Of a stretch of DNA of 64,000 nucleotides, positions 53,685 to 64,000 are shown piece after piece. Below the pieces are notes generated by a model. That model was not told the origin of the DNA and made no database searches. It saw only the letters and a list, made by a program, of their open reading frames with translations. Origin of the DNA: Saccharopolyspora rosea (GTDB lineage Bacteria > Actinomycetota > Actinomycetes > Mycobacteriales > Pseudonocardiaceae); NCBI RefSeq assembly GCF_025643595.1, contig NZ_CP102826.1, positions 6,076,001-6,140,000 of the forward strand, written 5' to 3'. Numbering within the stretch: position 1 is the stretch's first letter; every line of letters starts with the position of its first letter. The position numbers were made by a program, and so were the translations under genes.

Positions 53685-54707
53685 TCAGCGGGTGCGCGCG
53701 ACCACGTAGTCGACCAGCGACGACAGCGCCTCCCGGGCCGGGCTGTCCGGCAACGACGCGAGTTCGCAGCGCGCGTCGTCGGCGTAGCCGTCCAGGGTCT
53801 CGCGCGCCCGCACCAGTCCCCGGGAGTCGCGCAGCAGGTCCAGCGCCTCGGCCACCTCGGCGTCCGCGGACAGCGGGCGCGACAGCAGTTCCCGCAGCCG
53901 CGGGTCGGTCGCCGGGTCGGCCAGCGCGAACAGCATCGGCAGCGTCCGCACTCCCTCCCGCAGGTCGGTGCCCGGCGTCTTGCCGGACTCCGCGGCGGGC
54001 GAGGCGATGTCGATGATGTCGTCGGAGATCTGGAACCCGGTGCCCAGGATCCGGCCGATCCGCTCCAGCGCCCGCACGTGCGCGTCCGCGGCACCGGAGA
54101 ACAGCGCGCCGAAGCGGCCCGCGGTCGCGATCAGCGAACCGGTCTTCTCGTAGATGACCTTGAGGTAGTACTCCACGGCGTCCTCGTCGCCGTGCCCCAC
54201 GGTCTCCCGCATCTGCCCGGTGACCAGCGCCTCGAACGTGCTCGCCAGGTGCCGGACCGCCTCGGTGCCCAGGTCGGCGGCGAGCCGGGACGCCTGGGCG
54301 AACAGGAAGTCGCCGGTGAGGATCGCCACGGAGTTGTCCCAGCGGGCGTTCGCGCTGGTGGCGCCGCGCCGCATGGTGGCCTCGTCCATGACGTCGTCGT
54401 GGTACAGCGTGGCCAGGTGGACCATCTCGACGATCGCCGCCGACTTGGTCACCAGCTCGGCGTCCGGATCGCCGAACTGCGCCGCCAGCAGGGCGAACAA
54501 CGGGCGGAACCGCTTGCCCCCGGCGTCCACGAGGTGCAGCGACGTCTCGGTGGCGAAGCCGAAATCGCTCTGCACGGCGTCGTGCAGCATCAGCTCCACC
54601 TGGTCCAGGCCGCGCCGCACCGACTCCGCCAACGCCTCGTCGACGATGTCGAAGCCGCCCGACATCCCTGTCAGCTGACTGATCGGATCACCCGCTGGCC
54701 TGCTCAC
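53685..54707 (-). CDS. Long-chain polyprenyl diphosphate synthase
   Basis: A trans-prenyltransferase of 340 residues that elongates isoprenoid chains. Both Asp-rich motifs are present: DDVMD at 104-108 and DDIID at 229-233, with GGKRFRP near 63-69. It follows the nuo operon in the same direction, as in other actinobacteria, which fits a role in the menaquinone side chain. The GTG at 54707 is the likely start (AAGGCGAC upstream); an ATG 14 codons later is possible. Confidence 0.88.
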   Translation of the reverse strand: MSRPAGDPISQLTGMSGGFDIVDEALAESVRRGLDQVELMLHDAVQSDFGFATETSLHLVDAGGKRFRPLFALLAAQFGDPDAELVTKSAAIVEMVHLATLYHDDVMDEATMRRGATSANARWDNSVAILTGDFLFAQASRLAADLGTEAVRHLASTFEALVTGQMRETVGHGDEDAVEYYLKVIYEKTGSLIATAGRFGALFSGAADAHVRALERIGRILGTGFQISDDIIDIASPAAESGKTPGTDLREGVRTLPMLFALADPATDPRLRELLSRPLSADAEVAEALDLLRDSRGLVRARETLDGYADDARCELASLPDSPAREALSSLVDYVVARTR

Positions 54708-54755
54708 GTCACCGTCGCCTTCGCTCCCCCGACGATCGCCCTACGGGCGAGCACT

Positions 54756-56327
54756 CTACGACACGAAGCCGCCGACGTTCGCCCAGTCCAGCGCCAACGT
54801 CGGCAGCACGCCCAGCAACAGCGTGACCACAACACCGAGGGTGATCGCCGCCGTCGTGAAGGCGCCCGGCACGCTGACGGCGGGACCGTCCTCGGCCGGT
54901 TCGCTGAAGTACATCAGCACGATGACACGAAGGTAGAAGAACGCGGCAACCGCACTGGCCACCAGGGCGACCACCACCAGCGGGGCCATCCCGTCGGAGA
55001 GCGCGGCGGCGAAAACCGCGAACTTGCCCATGAAACCGCTCGTCAACGGGATGCCGGCGAGAGCGAACAGCAGGAAGGTGAACACCCCGGCCAGCACCGG
55101 CGACCGCTTCGCCAGACCCGCCCAGTCCTCCAGGTGAGTTGCCTCACCGTCGGCCTTGCGCACGAGGCTGATCACACCGAACACCGCGAGCGTGGTGAAG
55201 CCGTAGGTCAGCAGGTAGAACAGCGTCGCGGACAGTCCCGCGCCGGTCAGCGAGATCGCGCCGACCAGCATGAACCCGGCGTGCGCCACCGACGAGTAGG
55301 CGATCATCCGCTTGATGTCCCGCTGCGTGAGGCCGAGCACCACGCCGATGACCATCGAGGCGATCGCCACAGCCCACAGCACGCCGGTCCACTCCCAGCT
55401 GGACGCCTGGAAGGCCACCTGCAACACCCGCAGGATCCCGCCGAACGCCGCGACCTTGGTGCACGCGGCCATGAAACCGGTCACGGCGGTCGGAGCGCCC
55501 TGGTAGACGTCCGGGGTCCAGGTGTGGAACGGGCCGACCGACGCCTTGAACAGCAGCCCGACCAGCAGCAGTCCCAGCCCGGCGAACAGCAGCGTGTCCG
55601 AGCGGTCCGAACCCGCGGTGGCCGCGGCGATCGCCGACAGCCGCACCGAACCCGCGTAGCCGTACAGCAGCGCCAGGCCGTACAGGAAGAACGCCGAGGC
55701 GAACGCACCGAGCAGGAAGTACTTGACCGCCGCCTCCTGGGACAGCAGGCGACGCCGCTTCGCCAGCCCGCACATCAGGTACAGCGGCAGGCTCAGCACC
55801 TCCAGCGCCACGAACATCGTGAGCAGGTCGTTCGCGGCGCAGAAGACCATCATCCCGCCCAGCGAGAGCAGGGCGAGCGGGAAGACCTCGGTGCGCATCC
55901 CGGAGACCGCGTCCTGCGCCCGGCTCATCGCCCCCGGTCCGCCGACCGCGGTGGACTCGGCGACGAACGCGCCGCCCGGCTCCACCGAGCGATCCGCGAT
56001 GAGCAGCACCGAAGCGAGGCCGAGCGCCAGCAGGGTGCCCCACAGGAACAGCGTGGGCGGGTCGATCGCCAACGTGTCCGCCAACGTCGTCGACGGCGGG
56101 TGCCCGGCCCGCGCGTACAGCGCCAGCGCGGCGCCGGCGACCAGGATCGCGGCCAGGCTCAGCCCGACCTGGGCGGGCCACCGCTGGTGGCGCGGCAGGA
56201 ACGCCTCCACCAGCACCGCGACGCAGGCCGCGCCGAGCACCACCAGCACCGGTGCGACGGCCGCGTAGTCGATCGGTGGGATCGGGACCACCGGCTGCTG
56301 CGCCAGAACCTGAGCACCCACTGTCAC
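54756..56327 (-). CDS. nuoN: NADH-quinone oxidoreductase subunit N
   Basis: An antiporter-like membrane subunit of complex I that pumps protons. The 523-residue protein has about 14 helices and the conserved KASVGPFHTWTPDVYQG loop with its functional Lys. The GTG at 56327 overlaps the nuoM stop (GTGA). It is the last nuo gene of the operon. Confidence 0.95.
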   Translation of the reverse strand: MTVGAQVLAQQPVVPIPPIDYAAVAPVLVVLGAACVAVLVEAFLPRHQRWPAQVGLSLAAILVAGAALALYARAGHPPSTTLADTLAIDPPTLFLWGTLLALGLASVLLIADRSVEPGGAFVAESTAVGGPGAMSRAQDAVSGMRTEVFPLALLSLGGMMVFCAANDLLTMFVALEVLSLPLYLMCGLAKRRRLLSQEAAVKYFLLGAFASAFFLYGLALLYGYAGSVRLSAIAAATAGSDRSDTLLFAGLGLLLVGLLFKASVGPFHTWTPDVYQGAPTAVTGFMAACTKVAAFGGILRVLQVAFQASSWEWTGVLWAVAIASMVIGVVLGLTQRDIKRMIAYSSVAHAGFMLVGAISLTGAGLSATLFYLLTYGFTTLAVFGVISLVRKADGEATHLEDWAGLAKRSPVLAGVFTFLLFALAGIPLTSGFMGKFAVFAAALSDGMAPLVVVALVASAVAAFFYLRVIVLMYFSEPAEDGPAVSVPGAFTTAAITLGVVVTLLLGVLPTLALDWANVGGFVS

Positions 56328-57895
56328 TTACCTCCCTGCGAGGGCACGGGGTCGGTGACGCCGACCTCGCCCATGGTTGCCGCGACCGACGGGTTGATCA
56401 CGTCCAGCACCGGCTTCGGGTACACGCCCAGCGCCACGATGAGCACGATCAGCGGGGTCAGCACCGCGATCTCGCGGCGCCGCAGGTCGCCCACGCGGTG
56501 CGCCTCGGAGCGGTTCGGGTCGGCGACCGCCCCCGGCCCCGCCGCCGTCGCCAGCAGCGCGTCGCCGCGCACCGGGCCCTGCATCGTGCGCTGGTACAGC
56601 CACAGCACGTAGACGGCGGCGAGCACCATGCCGAGCGCGGCGAGCACCGCGTACACCGGCTGCGTGCGGAACGCTCCGATCAGCACCAGGAACTCGCTGA
56701 CGAACGAGTTCGTGCCCGGCAGCGACAGCGTGCTCAGCCCGGCGATCAGCAGCGTGCCCGCCAGCAGCGGCGTCACCTTCGCCATCCCGCCGTAGTCGGC
56801 GATGCGGGTGGAACCGCCGCGGGCGATCACCATGCCGATCACCAAGATCAGCATTCCCGTCGCGATGCTGTGGTTGACCATGTACGACGCCGCGCCGACC
56901 TGCGCCTGCGAGGTGAACGCGAAGATGCCCAGCGCGATGAACCCGAAGTGGGCGATCGACACGTACGCCACGAAGCGCTTCAGATCCGCCTGCCCGAACG
57001 CCTGCAACGAGCCGTACAGCACTCCGATCACCGCGAGCACCAGCACCAGCGGCGCGACGGCCTGCGACGCCTGCGGCGTCAACGGCAGGCTGTAGCGCAG
57101 GAATCCGAAGGTGCCGACCTTGTCGAGCACGCCGACCACGATCACCGCGACCCCGATCGGCGCCTGCTGCGCGGCGTCCGGCAGCCAGGTGTGGAACGGC
57201 ACCAGCGGCGCCTTGATGGCGAACGCCACGAAGAAACCGAGGAAGATCCACACCTGCACGCTCAGCGGCGCGTGCGCCAGCACCGGTCGCAACGTCGCCC
57301 AGTCGAACGTGCCGTGCCCGGTGGCCTGGGCGCTGTAGGCGTACGCGCCGATCGCCGAGGCGAGCATGATCAGGCCGCCGAGGAACGAGTAGAGGAAGAA
57401 TTTCACCGCCGCGTACTGCCTGCGCTCACCGCCGTACCCGCCGATGAGGAAGTACATCGGGACGAGCATGATCTCGAACAGCACGTAGAACAGGAACAGG
57501 TCGGTGGCGGCGAACACCGCCACCGTCAGCGCCTGTTCCACCAGCAGCAGCGCGAAGAAACCGCCGTGCGTGCGGCCCTCCGGCAACCGGTCGCGCCAGC
57601 TGTAGCCGATCACCAGCGGGGTCAGCAGCGCGATGACGGCGATCATGACCAGCGCGATGCCGTCGACGCCGAGCGACAGCCGGATGTCGAAGGCCGGGAT
57701 CCACTCCACCGAGCCGTTCAGCTGCAACCGCGGTCCGGCCGGGTCGTAGGCGGCCCACGCGCCCGCCGCGATCACCAGCTCCACGAGCGAGACCGCCAGG
57801 GCCGTCCACTTGGCCGCCGCGGCGTTGCCGCGCAGCAACGCCACCGCCACCGACCCGGCGACCGGCAGCAGGATCAATGCGAGGAGCAGGGTCAT
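56324..57895 (-). CDS. nuoM: NADH-quinone oxidoreductase subunit M
   Basis: An antiporter-like proton-pumping subunit of complex I, 523 residues and about 14 helices. The VPFHTWLPDAAQQAP loop and buried Lys/Glu residues are conserved. It is separated from nuoL by 52 nt. Confidence 0.95.
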   Translation of the reverse strand: MTLLLALILLPVAGSVAVALLRGNAAAAKWTALAVSLVELVIAAGAWAAYDPAGPRLQLNGSVEWIPAFDIRLSLGVDGIALVMIAVIALLTPLVIGYSWRDRLPEGRTHGGFFALLLVEQALTVAVFAATDLFLFYVLFEIMLVPMYFLIGGYGGERRQYAAVKFFLYSFLGGLIMLASAIGAYAYSAQATGHGTFDWATLRPVLAHAPLSVQVWIFLGFFVAFAIKAPLVPFHTWLPDAAQQAPIGVAVIVVGVLDKVGTFGFLRYSLPLTPQASQAVAPLVLVLAVIGVLYGSLQAFGQADLKRFVAYVSIAHFGFIALGIFAFTSQAQVGAASYMVNHSIATGMLILVIGMVIARGGSTRIADYGGMAKVTPLLAGTLLIAGLSTLSLPGTNSFVSEFLVLIGAFRTQPVYAVLAALGMVLAAVYVLWLYQRTMQGPVRGDALLATAAGPGAVADPNRSEAHRVGDLRRREIAVLTPLIVLIVALGVYPKPVLDVINPSVAATMGEVGVTDPVPSQGGK

Positions 57896-57947
57896 CGGAT
57901 CTCCTCCCGGAGCTCACCCGTCGCCGTGGGACTCAGGACCGCGCACA

Positions 57948-59951
57948 TCACGGGGCACCCACCGCCAACAGGGCGGCGATCACGACGATGCCGCCGAACA
58001 GCATGGACAGGGCGTAGGAGCGGACGAAGCCGGTCTGCCAGCGGCGCAGCAGGACGGAGCAGAAGCCGAGGATCCCGGCGATGCCGTTGACCGTGCCGTC
58101 GACTCCCCTGTCGTCGAGCGTCACCAGGCCCCGCGCCAGCCCGAACGTCGGCCGCACCGCGACCGCGTCGTTGAACGCGTTGCCGTACAGATCGGCGCGT
58201 GCGGCCCGCACGACCGCCGACACCCGCTCCGGCCGCCGCACCGGCACCGGCTTGCGGCCGACGAACAGCCAGGCCAGCAGCACCCCGAGCGCGGCGAGGG
58301 CCAGCGTGCCGCCGGTGATCGCCATCTCCGGCAGCGCCGCCGCGTGGCCCTCGCGCAGCTCACCGAGCGACGGGGTGAGGAAGCCGACGAGCCGGTCGCC
58401 GGTGGTGAAGAACATGCCCGCGGCGATCGATCCGATCGCCAGCACCACCATCGGCCCGGTCATCACGGCGGGCGACTCGTGCGGGTGGAACTCCCGCCCG
58501 TCCGCGGACTTCAGGTTCTTCCAGCGCTTCTCGCCGAAGAACGTCATGAACATCAGCCGGGTCATGTAGAAGGCGGTCAGCCCGGCGCCGAGCACCGCCG
58601 CGCCGCCGAAGACCCAGCCGCGCCAGCCGCCCTCCCCGAAGGCGGCGGCGATGATCGCTTCCTTCGAGTAGTAGCCGGACAGGAACGGGAAGCCGATCAG
58701 CGCGAGGTAGCCGAACCCGAAGGTGGCGAAGGTGATCGGCATGTAGCGCGCGAGGCCGCCGAACTTGCGCATGTCGACCTCGTCGTTCATCCCGTGCATC
58801 ACCGATCCGGCGCCGAGGAACAGCCCGGCCTTGAAGAAGCCGTGGGTGAGCAGGTGCATGATCCCGAGCGCGAACCCGGCCGGGCCCAGGCCGACGGCCA
58901 GCATCATGTAGCCGATCTGGCTCACCGTGGAGTAGGCGAGGACCTTCTTGATGTCGTCGTAGGCGCAGCCGACCACGCATCCGACCAGCAGCGTCACCGC
59001 GCCCACGACCGTCACCGCCAGCTGCCCGCCGGGCGACAGCGCGTACAGCGGGTTGGCGCGGGCGATGAGGTAGACGCCCGCGGTGACCATCGTCGCGGCG
59101 TGGATCAGCGCCGACACCGGGGTCGGGCCCTCCATCGCGTCCGGCAACCACGCCTGCAACGGCACCTGGCCGGACTTGCCGCAGGCGCCGAGCAGCAGGA
59201 GCAGCGTGATCGCCAGCAGCACCCCGGACGGCAGTTCGCCGGCGCGGGCGAAGACCTCGGTGTACTGGGTGGTGCCGAGGTGCGCGAACAGCAGGAAGAT
59301 CGCCAGCGCCAGGCCGACGTCGCCGACGCGGTTCATCACGAACGCCTTGGTCGCCGCGCCGGCCGCCGAGGGCCGCTGCTGCCAGAAGCCGATCAGCAGG
59401 TAGGACGCCAGGCCGACGCCCTCCCAGCCGAGGTAGAGCGTCACGAACCCGTTGCCCAGCACCAGGACGAGCATCGCGGCCACGAACAGGTTCAGGTAGC
59501 CGAAGAACCGCCGCCGCTCGGTGTTCGCCCGGCCGGTGCGCCCTTCCTGGTCGTGCGCCATGTAGCCGACCGAGTAGAGGTGGATCAACGCGCCGACCCC
59601 GGTGATCAGCATGACGAACACCAGCGACAGCGGGTCGATCCGCAACCCGAAGTCCACCTGCAGCGAGTTGACCGGGATCCAGGAGAACAGGTGCAGCTCG
59701 CGCACCCGCTGGGCCTCGGGCAGTCCGCCGACGGAGGCGAACAGCGCCACCCCGTACAGGAAGGAGGCGATCACGGTGGCGCAGCCCAGCAGGTGTCCCC
59801 AGCCGTTGGCCCGCCGCCCGGCCACGAGCAGGACGAGCGCTCCGAACGCGGGGAAGGCGATGAGCAGCCAGGCGTTCTCCTGCACGGCGCCGGCCGCGCC
59901 GGTCACGTCCACGGCGCCGGGTACCCCGGCGGTCAGCATTCCCGTCACCAC
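57948..59951 (-). CDS. nuoL: NADH-quinone oxidoreductase subunit L
   Basis: The distal antiporter-like subunit of complex I with the long lateral helix; 667 residues. The VPLQAWLPDAMEGPTPVSALIH region is conserved. The start is a GTG at 59951 after GAGAGGGCGC; the next codon is also a GTG, and an ATG lies four codons on. It starts 8 nt after nuoK ends. Confidence 0.95.
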   Translation of the reverse strand: MVTGMLTAGVPGAVDVTGAAGAVQENAWLLIAFPAFGALVLLVAGRRANGWGHLLGCATVIASFLYGVALFASVGGLPEAQRVRELHLFSWIPVNSLQVDFGLRIDPLSLVFVMLITGVGALIHLYSVGYMAHDQEGRTGRANTERRRFFGYLNLFVAAMLVLVLGNGFVTLYLGWEGVGLASYLLIGFWQQRPSAAGAATKAFVMNRVGDVGLALAIFLLFAHLGTTQYTEVFARAGELPSGVLLAITLLLLLGACGKSGQVPLQAWLPDAMEGPTPVSALIHAATMVTAGVYLIARANPLYALSPGGQLAVTVVGAVTLLVGCVVGCAYDDIKKVLAYSTVSQIGYMMLAVGLGPAGFALGIMHLLTHGFFKAGLFLGAGSVMHGMNDEVDMRKFGGLARYMPITFATFGFGYLALIGFPFLSGYYSKEAIIAAAFGEGGWRGWVFGGAAVLGAGLTAFYMTRLMFMTFFGEKRWKNLKSADGREFHPHESPAVMTGPMVVLAIGSIAAGMFFTTGDRLVGFLTPSLGELREGHAAALPEMAITGGTLALAALGVLLAWLFVGRKPVPVRRPERVSAVVRAARADLYGNAFNDAVAVRPTFGLARGLVTLDDRGVDGTVNGIAGILGFCSVLLRRWQTGFVRSYALSMLFGGIVVIAALLAVGAP

Positions 59952-59959
59952 GCGCCCTC

Positions 59960-60259
59960 TCAGTACTTCAGCAGGTTGGCGTCATCGACCGAGGCCGAGC
60001 GACGCGTACGGAAGATCGACATGATGATGGCGAGCCCGACCACCACCTCGGCGGCCGCGACGACCATCACGAAGAACGCCATGACCTGGCCGTTCACCGA
60101 GCCGTCGATGCGCGCGAAGGTCACCAGCGTCAGGTTGACCGCGTTGAGCATCAGCTCGATGCACATGAACACGACGATCGCGTTGCGCCGCACCAGGACG
60201 CCGACCGCGCCGATGGTGAACAGCAACGCCGACAGCAGCAGGTAGTAGGTCGGGGTCAC
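59960..60259 (-). CDS. nuoK: NADH-quinone oxidoreductase subunit K
   Basis: A three-helix complex I subunit of 99 residues, with the conserved Glu residues in [12 protein letters not shown] and [11 protein letters not shown]. The GTG at 60259 overlaps the nuoJ stop (GTGA). A longer open frame upstream is not real. Confidence 0.95.
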   Translation of the reverse strand: MTPTYYLLLSALLFTIGAVGVLVRRNAIVVFMCIELMLNAVNLTLVTFARIDGSVNGQVMAFFVMVVAAAEVVVGLAIIMSIFRTRRSASVDDANLLKY

Positions 60260-61191
60260 TGCCGGACCTCCTCGCTGGGCAGCGACTCGCTGTGCTGCGA
60301 GCCGTTCGGACGCTCCGCCGACGCCCCGGTGCGCTGCTGTTCGGGAACCGGTGGCGCGGCCTCGTGCTTGCCGCCGGTGAGCGCGTGCGGGTCCGGTCCC
60401 GGACCGGTGCCCGCGACCGACCGGCGGTCCGTGCTGAGCTCGTCGGCGGGCAGGTTCTCCAGCAGCTCGGACAGCGACTCGGGCGCCACCGAACCGTCCG
60501 GCAGCAGCGCCGGGGTGGCCACCGAGTTCGAGGTGGCGTACACGCCGGGACCGGGCAGCGGCGACGGGCGGTCGCCGCGGAACCGCGCCTTGGCCCGCTC
60601 CTTCTGGCTCAGCCTGGGGCCGCGGCCCTTGCCGCCGTAGGCCAGCACCATGGCGCCGAGCGCCGCGGTGATCAGCAGCGCCGAGGTCAGCTCGAACGGG
60701 AACAGGTAGTCGGTGAAGATCAACCGGCCGAGGCCGCCCGCGCCGCCGCCCTGCGGCGACCACGGGTTCAGCGGCGCGGCCGGACGCACCTGCACCAGCG
60801 CCCGCGCCAGCCCGGTCACCAGCAGCACGGCGAAGCCGATGCCGCCGATCCCGGCCCACAGCCGCTGTCCGCGCAGCACCTCGACCACCGAGTCCGACGA
60901 GTCGCGGCCGACCATCATCAGCACGAACAGGAACAGCATCATGATCGCGCCGGTGTAGACGATGATCTGGCTGAACCCGAGGAACGGCGCGCTCTGCGCC
61001 ATGTAGAGCACGCCGAGGCTGAGCATCGTCAGCACCAGCCACAGCGCGGAGTGCACGGCGTTGCGCGCGAACACCATGCCCAACGCGCCGACCAGCGCCA
61101 GCGGCCCGAGGATCCAGAACACCACCGCCTCGCCGGTGCTCACCGCACCCTGGGCCTGCGCGAGGTACTGGGTCGCCGCCAGAGCAGTCAT
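60256..61191 (-). CDS. nuoJ: NADH-quinone oxidoreductase subunit J
   Basis: A complex I membrane subunit of 311 residues. The five-helix core (about 20-185, with [17 protein letters not shown]) is followed by a C-terminal hydrophilic extension of about 115 residues rich in Pro, Ser and Glu, as in other actinobacteria. The ATG at 61191 overlaps the nuoI stop (ATGA). Confidence 0.94.
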   Translation of the reverse strand: MTALAATQYLAQAQGAVSTGEAVVFWILGPLALVGALGMVFARNAVHSALWLVLTMLSLGVLYMAQSAPFLGFSQIIVYTGAIMMLFLFVLMMVGRDSSDSVVEVLRGQRLWAGIGGIGFAVLLVTGLARALVQVRPAAPLNPWSPQGGGAGGLGRLIFTDYLFPFELTSALLITAALGAMVLAYGGKGRGPRLSQKERAKARFRGDRPSPLPGPGVYATSNSVATPALLPDGSVAPESLSELLENLPADELSTDRRSVAGTGPGPDPHALTGGKHEAAPPVPEQQRTGASAERPNGSQHSESLPSEEVRQ

Positions 61192-61754
61192 CGTCTGGCC
61201 TCCTCCTGTCCGGACTCGACCGTCTCGCCCTCGGGGACGCCGCGGCCGCGGGCCAGCTCGGGGCCGCGCACGTAGTAGTCCTGCTCGTCCGCACCGAGCC
61301 GCATCGGGTGCGGCGGCGCCTCCATGCCGGGCAGCAACGGGGCCAGCAGGTCCTCCTTGGTGTAGATGAGGTCCTGCCGGTTGTCGTCGGCGGTCTCGTA
61401 CTCGTTGGTCATCGTCAGCGCCCGGGTGGGGCACGCCTCGATGCACAGCCCGCAGCCGATGCAGCGCAGGTAGTTGATCTGGTAGTCCTTCCCGTACCGC
61501 TCGCCCGGCGAGTAGCGGGCCTCGTCGGTGTTGTCGCCGCCCTCGACGAAGATCGCGTCGGCCGGGCACGCCCAGGCGCACAGCTCGCAGCCGACGCACT
61601 TCTCCAGGCCGTCCGGGTGCCGGTTGAGCTGGTGGCGCCCGTGGAACCGGGGCGCCGGGATCTTCTTGACCTCCGGGTACTCCTCGGTGACGACCTTCTT
61701 GAACATCGTCGCGAAGGTGACGCCGAAGCCCTTGATCGGATCAAACGTCCCCAC
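61188..61754 (-). CDS. nuoI: NADH-quinone oxidoreductase subunit I
   Basis: The peripheral-arm subunit with two 4Fe-4S clusters that pass electrons towards quinone. The eight Cys are at 53, 56, 59 and 63 ([12 protein letters not shown]) and at 98, 101, 104 and 108 ([12 protein letters not shown]). The GTG at 61754 overlaps nuoH by 14 bases. The C-terminal tail is charged. Confidence 0.96.
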   Translation of the reverse strand: MGTFDPIKGFGVTFATMFKKVVTEEYPEVKKIPAPRFHGRHQLNRHPDGLEKCVGCELCAWACPADAIFVEGGDNTDEARYSPGERYGKDYQINYLRCIGCGLCIEACPTRALTMTNEYETADDNRQDLIYTKEDLLAPLLPGMEAPPHPMRLGADEQDYYVRGPELARGRGVPEGETVESGQEEARR

Positions 61755-63021
61755 GGGACACCTCCTTCTGCCGCGGGCCCGAGGACTGCTGGGGGATGCG
61801 GCGCGCGGGGACCGGCGGAACCTCCAGGTCCAGCGGCGGGACCGGGTAGCCGCTGCCCGCGTTGGGCTCTTCCGGTTCCGGTTCCTTGCGCTCCGGGATC
61901 AGGAACGTCGCCAGCAGCAGGGCGGCGATCACGATCCCGCCGCCGATGAGGAACTCCTGCGAGCTGACCACCGCGTTGTTGCGCAGCGCCCGGATGACGG
62001 TGACCGCGATGATCCACACCAGGCTCAGCGGAACCAGGAACTTCCAGCCCAGGTCCATGAACTGGTCGTAGCGCAGCCGGGGCAGCGTGCCGCGCAGCCA
62101 CACGAAGAAGAACAGGAACAGGAAGGTCTTGCCGAGGAACCACAGCACCGGCCACCAGCCGGTGTCGAGCATCCCGCCGCCGATCAGCGTCAGCGGCCAC
62201 GGCGCGTGCCAGCCGCCGAGGAACAGCGTGGTCGCCAGCGCCGAGACGGTGACCATGTTGATGTACTCGGCGAGGAAGAACAGCGCGAACTTCAGCGAGG
62301 AGTACTCGGTGTGGAAGCCGCCGACCAGCTCGGACTCGGCCTCGGGCAGGTCGAACGGGGCGCGGTTGGTCTCGCCGACCATCGACACCACGTACACCGC
62401 GAAGCTGAACGGCAGCAGCAGGAAGAACCAGCCGTTCGCCTGCGCCTCGACGATGCCCGAGGTGGACAGCGTGCCCGCGTACATGATCACCGCGACGAAG
62501 GACAGTCCCATCGCGATCTCGTAGGAGATCACCTGCGCCGCCGACCGCAGCGAGCCGAGCAGCGGGTACGGCGACCCGGAGGCCCACCCTGCGAGCACGA
62601 TGCCGTACACCCCGACGGACGCGCAGGCCAGCACGACCAGCAACCCGACCGGCAGTTCCACCAGCTGCAACGCGGTCCGCTGCCCGAAGATGGTGACCTC
62701 GGGGCCGAACGGGATCACCGAGAACGACACCATCGCGGGCGTCGCGGAGATCACCGGCGCCAGGAAGTACACCCACTTGTCGGCCAGAACCGGGCGGATG
62801 TCCTCCTTGAACGCCAGCTTCAGCCCGTCGGCCAGCGACTGCAGCAGTCCGAACGGCCCCGCCCGGTTGGGCCCCGGGCGGTGCTGCATGCGGCCGATGA
62901 CGCGGCGTTCCGCCCAGATCGTCAGCAGCGTCATCACCACGAGGAACGCGAAGATGACGACGACCTTGAGCAGGATCAGCCACAGCGGGTCGTCGGCGAG
63001 CAGTTCCGCGGTTCTGGTCAT
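61741..63021 (-). CDS. nuoH: NADH-quinone oxidoreductase subunit H
   Basis: A membrane subunit at the quinone site linking the two arms of complex I. The 426-residue protein has about eight helices and the conserved [17 protein letters not shown] and [14 protein letters not shown] loops. The C-terminal extension (about 385-426) is polar, as in actinobacteria. The ATG at 63021 overlaps the nuoG stop (ATGA). Confidence 0.96.
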   Translation of the reverse strand: MTRTAELLADDPLWLILLKVVVIFAFLVVMTLLTIWAERRVIGRMQHRPGPNRAGPFGLLQSLADGLKLAFKEDIRPVLADKWVYFLAPVISATPAMVSFSVIPFGPEVTIFGQRTALQLVELPVGLLVVLACASVGVYGIVLAGWASGSPYPLLGSLRSAAQVISYEIAMGLSFVAVIMYAGTLSTSGIVEAQANGWFFLLLPFSFAVYVVSMVGETNRAPFDLPEAESELVGGFHTEYSSLKFALFFLAEYINMVTVSALATTLFLGGWHAPWPLTLIGGGMLDTGWWPVLWFLGKTFLFLFFFVWLRGTLPRLRYDQFMDLGWKFLVPLSLVWIIAVTVIRALRNNAVVSSQEFLIGGGIVIAALLLATFLIPERKEPEPEEPNAGSGYPVPPLDLEVPPVPARRIPQQSSGPRQKEVSRGDV

Positions 63022-64000
63022 GCTCTCCCCCCGTCCTGGTGGGTGGTGGTCGGACCGCCCGCGTGGCCGTTGCCCGCAGCGGCCGTCATCGGGGCGACCG
63101 CGGCGAGGTCGACGAGCGCGCCGTGCCCGGCGCCGAGCGTCCGGTGGACGCGGGAGGCACCGGAGTCGGCGGGCACCCAGACGACGTCGTCGGGCATCTC
63201 GGCGGTCCGGACGTCGAGCGTGACCGCGCCCCGCGCGGTGCGGATCTCGACGCGGCGCCCCGGCACGAGTCCGGCGCGCTGGGCGGTGCGCGGCGACAGG
63301 ACGGCGACCGGATCGCGCGCGGTGCCCGCCAGGTTCGGCTCACCGACCTGCATCGACCCGTTGTCGAGCAGCTGCCGCCAGGTCGCGAGCAGGGCCTGGC
63401 CGGGACCGGGCGCGGTGGGCGGCTCGACCGGCTCGTCCGGCCCGGGCGGGCGGGCACCGGTGTGGCCGCCGAGCCGCCGCAGCTCCCCGCCGGCGGCGGC
63501 CGGGGTCTGGGTGAACAGGTCGGTGTCCATCTCCACGGCGAGGGTGTCCAGCACGCGGCAGTCGGGCAGCATCCCGGTGCCCTCGATGGTGGTGCCGAAC
63601 TCGCGGGTGCGTCCCTCCCAGTTGAGGTAGCTGCCGGACTTCTCCACCGCGGCGGCCACCGGCAGCACCACGTCGGCGTGCCGGGTGACCGCGCTGGGCC
63701 GCATTTCCAGGCTGACGACGAAGTCCACGCGGTGCAGCGCCCGCTCGGCCAGGGCCGGGTCGGGCAGGTCGTCCGGATCGACACCGCCGACGAGCAGCCC
63801 GGACAGCTGCCCACCGGCGGCGGCGGTGAGGATCGCGGTCCCGTCCCGCCCCGGGGTCGCGGGCAGGGTCCCGGCGCCGAGCCCCCAGACGCGTTCGAGC
63901 TCGGCGCGCGCGTCCGGGTCGGCGACCGGGCGGCCGCCCGGCAGCAGCGTGGGCAGCGCACCGGCCTCGACCGCCCCGCGTTCCCCGGCGCGGCGCGGGA
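63018..64000 (-). CDS. nuoG: NADH-quinone oxidoreductase subunit G (C-terminal part)
   Basis: The last 327 codons of the large Fe-S subunit; the N-terminus with its clusters lies right of the window. The segment is the molybdopterin-oxidoreductase-like part ([20 protein letters not shown], then [13 protein letters not shown]) and a C-terminal aspartate-decarboxylase-like barrel ([15 protein letters not shown]). An internal ATG at 63728 is not a start, since homology continues through it. It is upstream of nuoH with a four-base overlap. Confidence 0.9.
   Translation of the reverse strand, partial: PRRAGERGAVEAGALPTLLPGGRPVADPDARAELERVWGLGAGTLPATPGRDGTAILTAAAGGQLSGLLVGGVDPDDLPDPALAERALHRVDFVVSLEMRPSAVTRHADVVLPVAAAVEKSGSYLNWEGRTREFGTTIEGTGMLPDCRVLDTLAVEMDTDLFTQTPAAAGGELRRLGGHTGARPPGPDEPVEPPTAPGPGQALLATWRQLLDNGSMQVGEPNLAGTARDPVAVLSPRTAQRAGLVPGRRVEIRTARGAVTLDVRTAEMPDDVVWVPADSGASRVHRTLGAGHGALVDLAAVAPMTAAAGNGHAGGPTTTHQDGGRA

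Noticed and set aside
60256..61599. A longer nuoJ reaching into nuoI
   Set aside because: The extension is a shadow of the ferredoxin gene; the ATG at 61191 gives the conserved N-terminus and an ATGA overlap.

Overview
The window is a very GC-rich actinobacterial chromosome segment. Gene content and order point to the Pseudonocardiales; a Saccharopolyspora-like or Amycolatopsis-like genome is plausible, but the genus cannot be fixed from sequence reading alone. GTG and TTG starts are common, four-base GTGA/ATGA overlaps link operon genes, and several genes have a TANNNT box 6-8 bases before the start codon, as in leaderless actinobacterial transcripts. Most of the window is housekeeping and most genes lie on the minus strand.

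From left to right: 1-2972 is the str operon (rpsL-rpsG-fusA, with fusA cut by the left edge) and a candidate rpsL promoter about 320 nt upstream. 3100-8635 holds an aquaglyceroporin and two ADP-ribosylglycohydrolase (ARH) genes, one of them a 1119-residue protein with a degenerate first ARH domain and an intact second one. 8876-10835 holds a MocR-type regulator and a small coiled-coil protein on the plus strand. Two strong hairpins then separate these from rpoC and rpoB (10969-18491).

19455-22607 encodes a TPR-CHAT protein that lacks the usual catalytic His. Facing it is a complete mce lipid-import operon, read right to left: mkl, yrbEA, yrbEB, mceA-F and two Mce-associated membrane proteins (34148-22612). 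The mce operon sits between rplJ-rplL and rpoB-rpoC, which are neighbours in many other bacteria. To its right come rplL and rplJ with an L10-type leader, a hypothetical membrane protein, and rplA, rplK, nusG, secE and tRNA-Trp.

39616-48417 is mixed: an aspartate aminotransferase, hadB-hadA, rpmG, tRNA-Met and tRNA-Thr, a GAF-GGDEF-EAL protein with a degenerate GGDEF site, an alpha/beta hydrolase broken by one in-frame TAA, small actinobacterial proteins, tRNA-Tyr and yajQ. 48438-53572 holds a glucose-1-phosphate thymidylyltransferase, an HtpX protease, a YceI protein, a dimethylargininase-type enzyme divergent from an Lrp/AsnC regulator, and a sunset-domain membrane protein.

53685-64000 is the distal part of the complex I operon (nuoG partial, then H-I-J-K-L-M-N) followed by a long-chain polyprenyl diphosphate synthase, which fits a menaquinone-linked respiratory chain.

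No CRISPR array, insertion sequence, prophage or replication origin was seen. The points most worth a second look are the tandem ARH locus with its pseudo-ARH fusion, the degenerate TPR-CHAT protein, the mce operon inside the ribosomal/RNA polymerase gene block, and the hairpins in the rplJ leader and between rpoB and rpoC.
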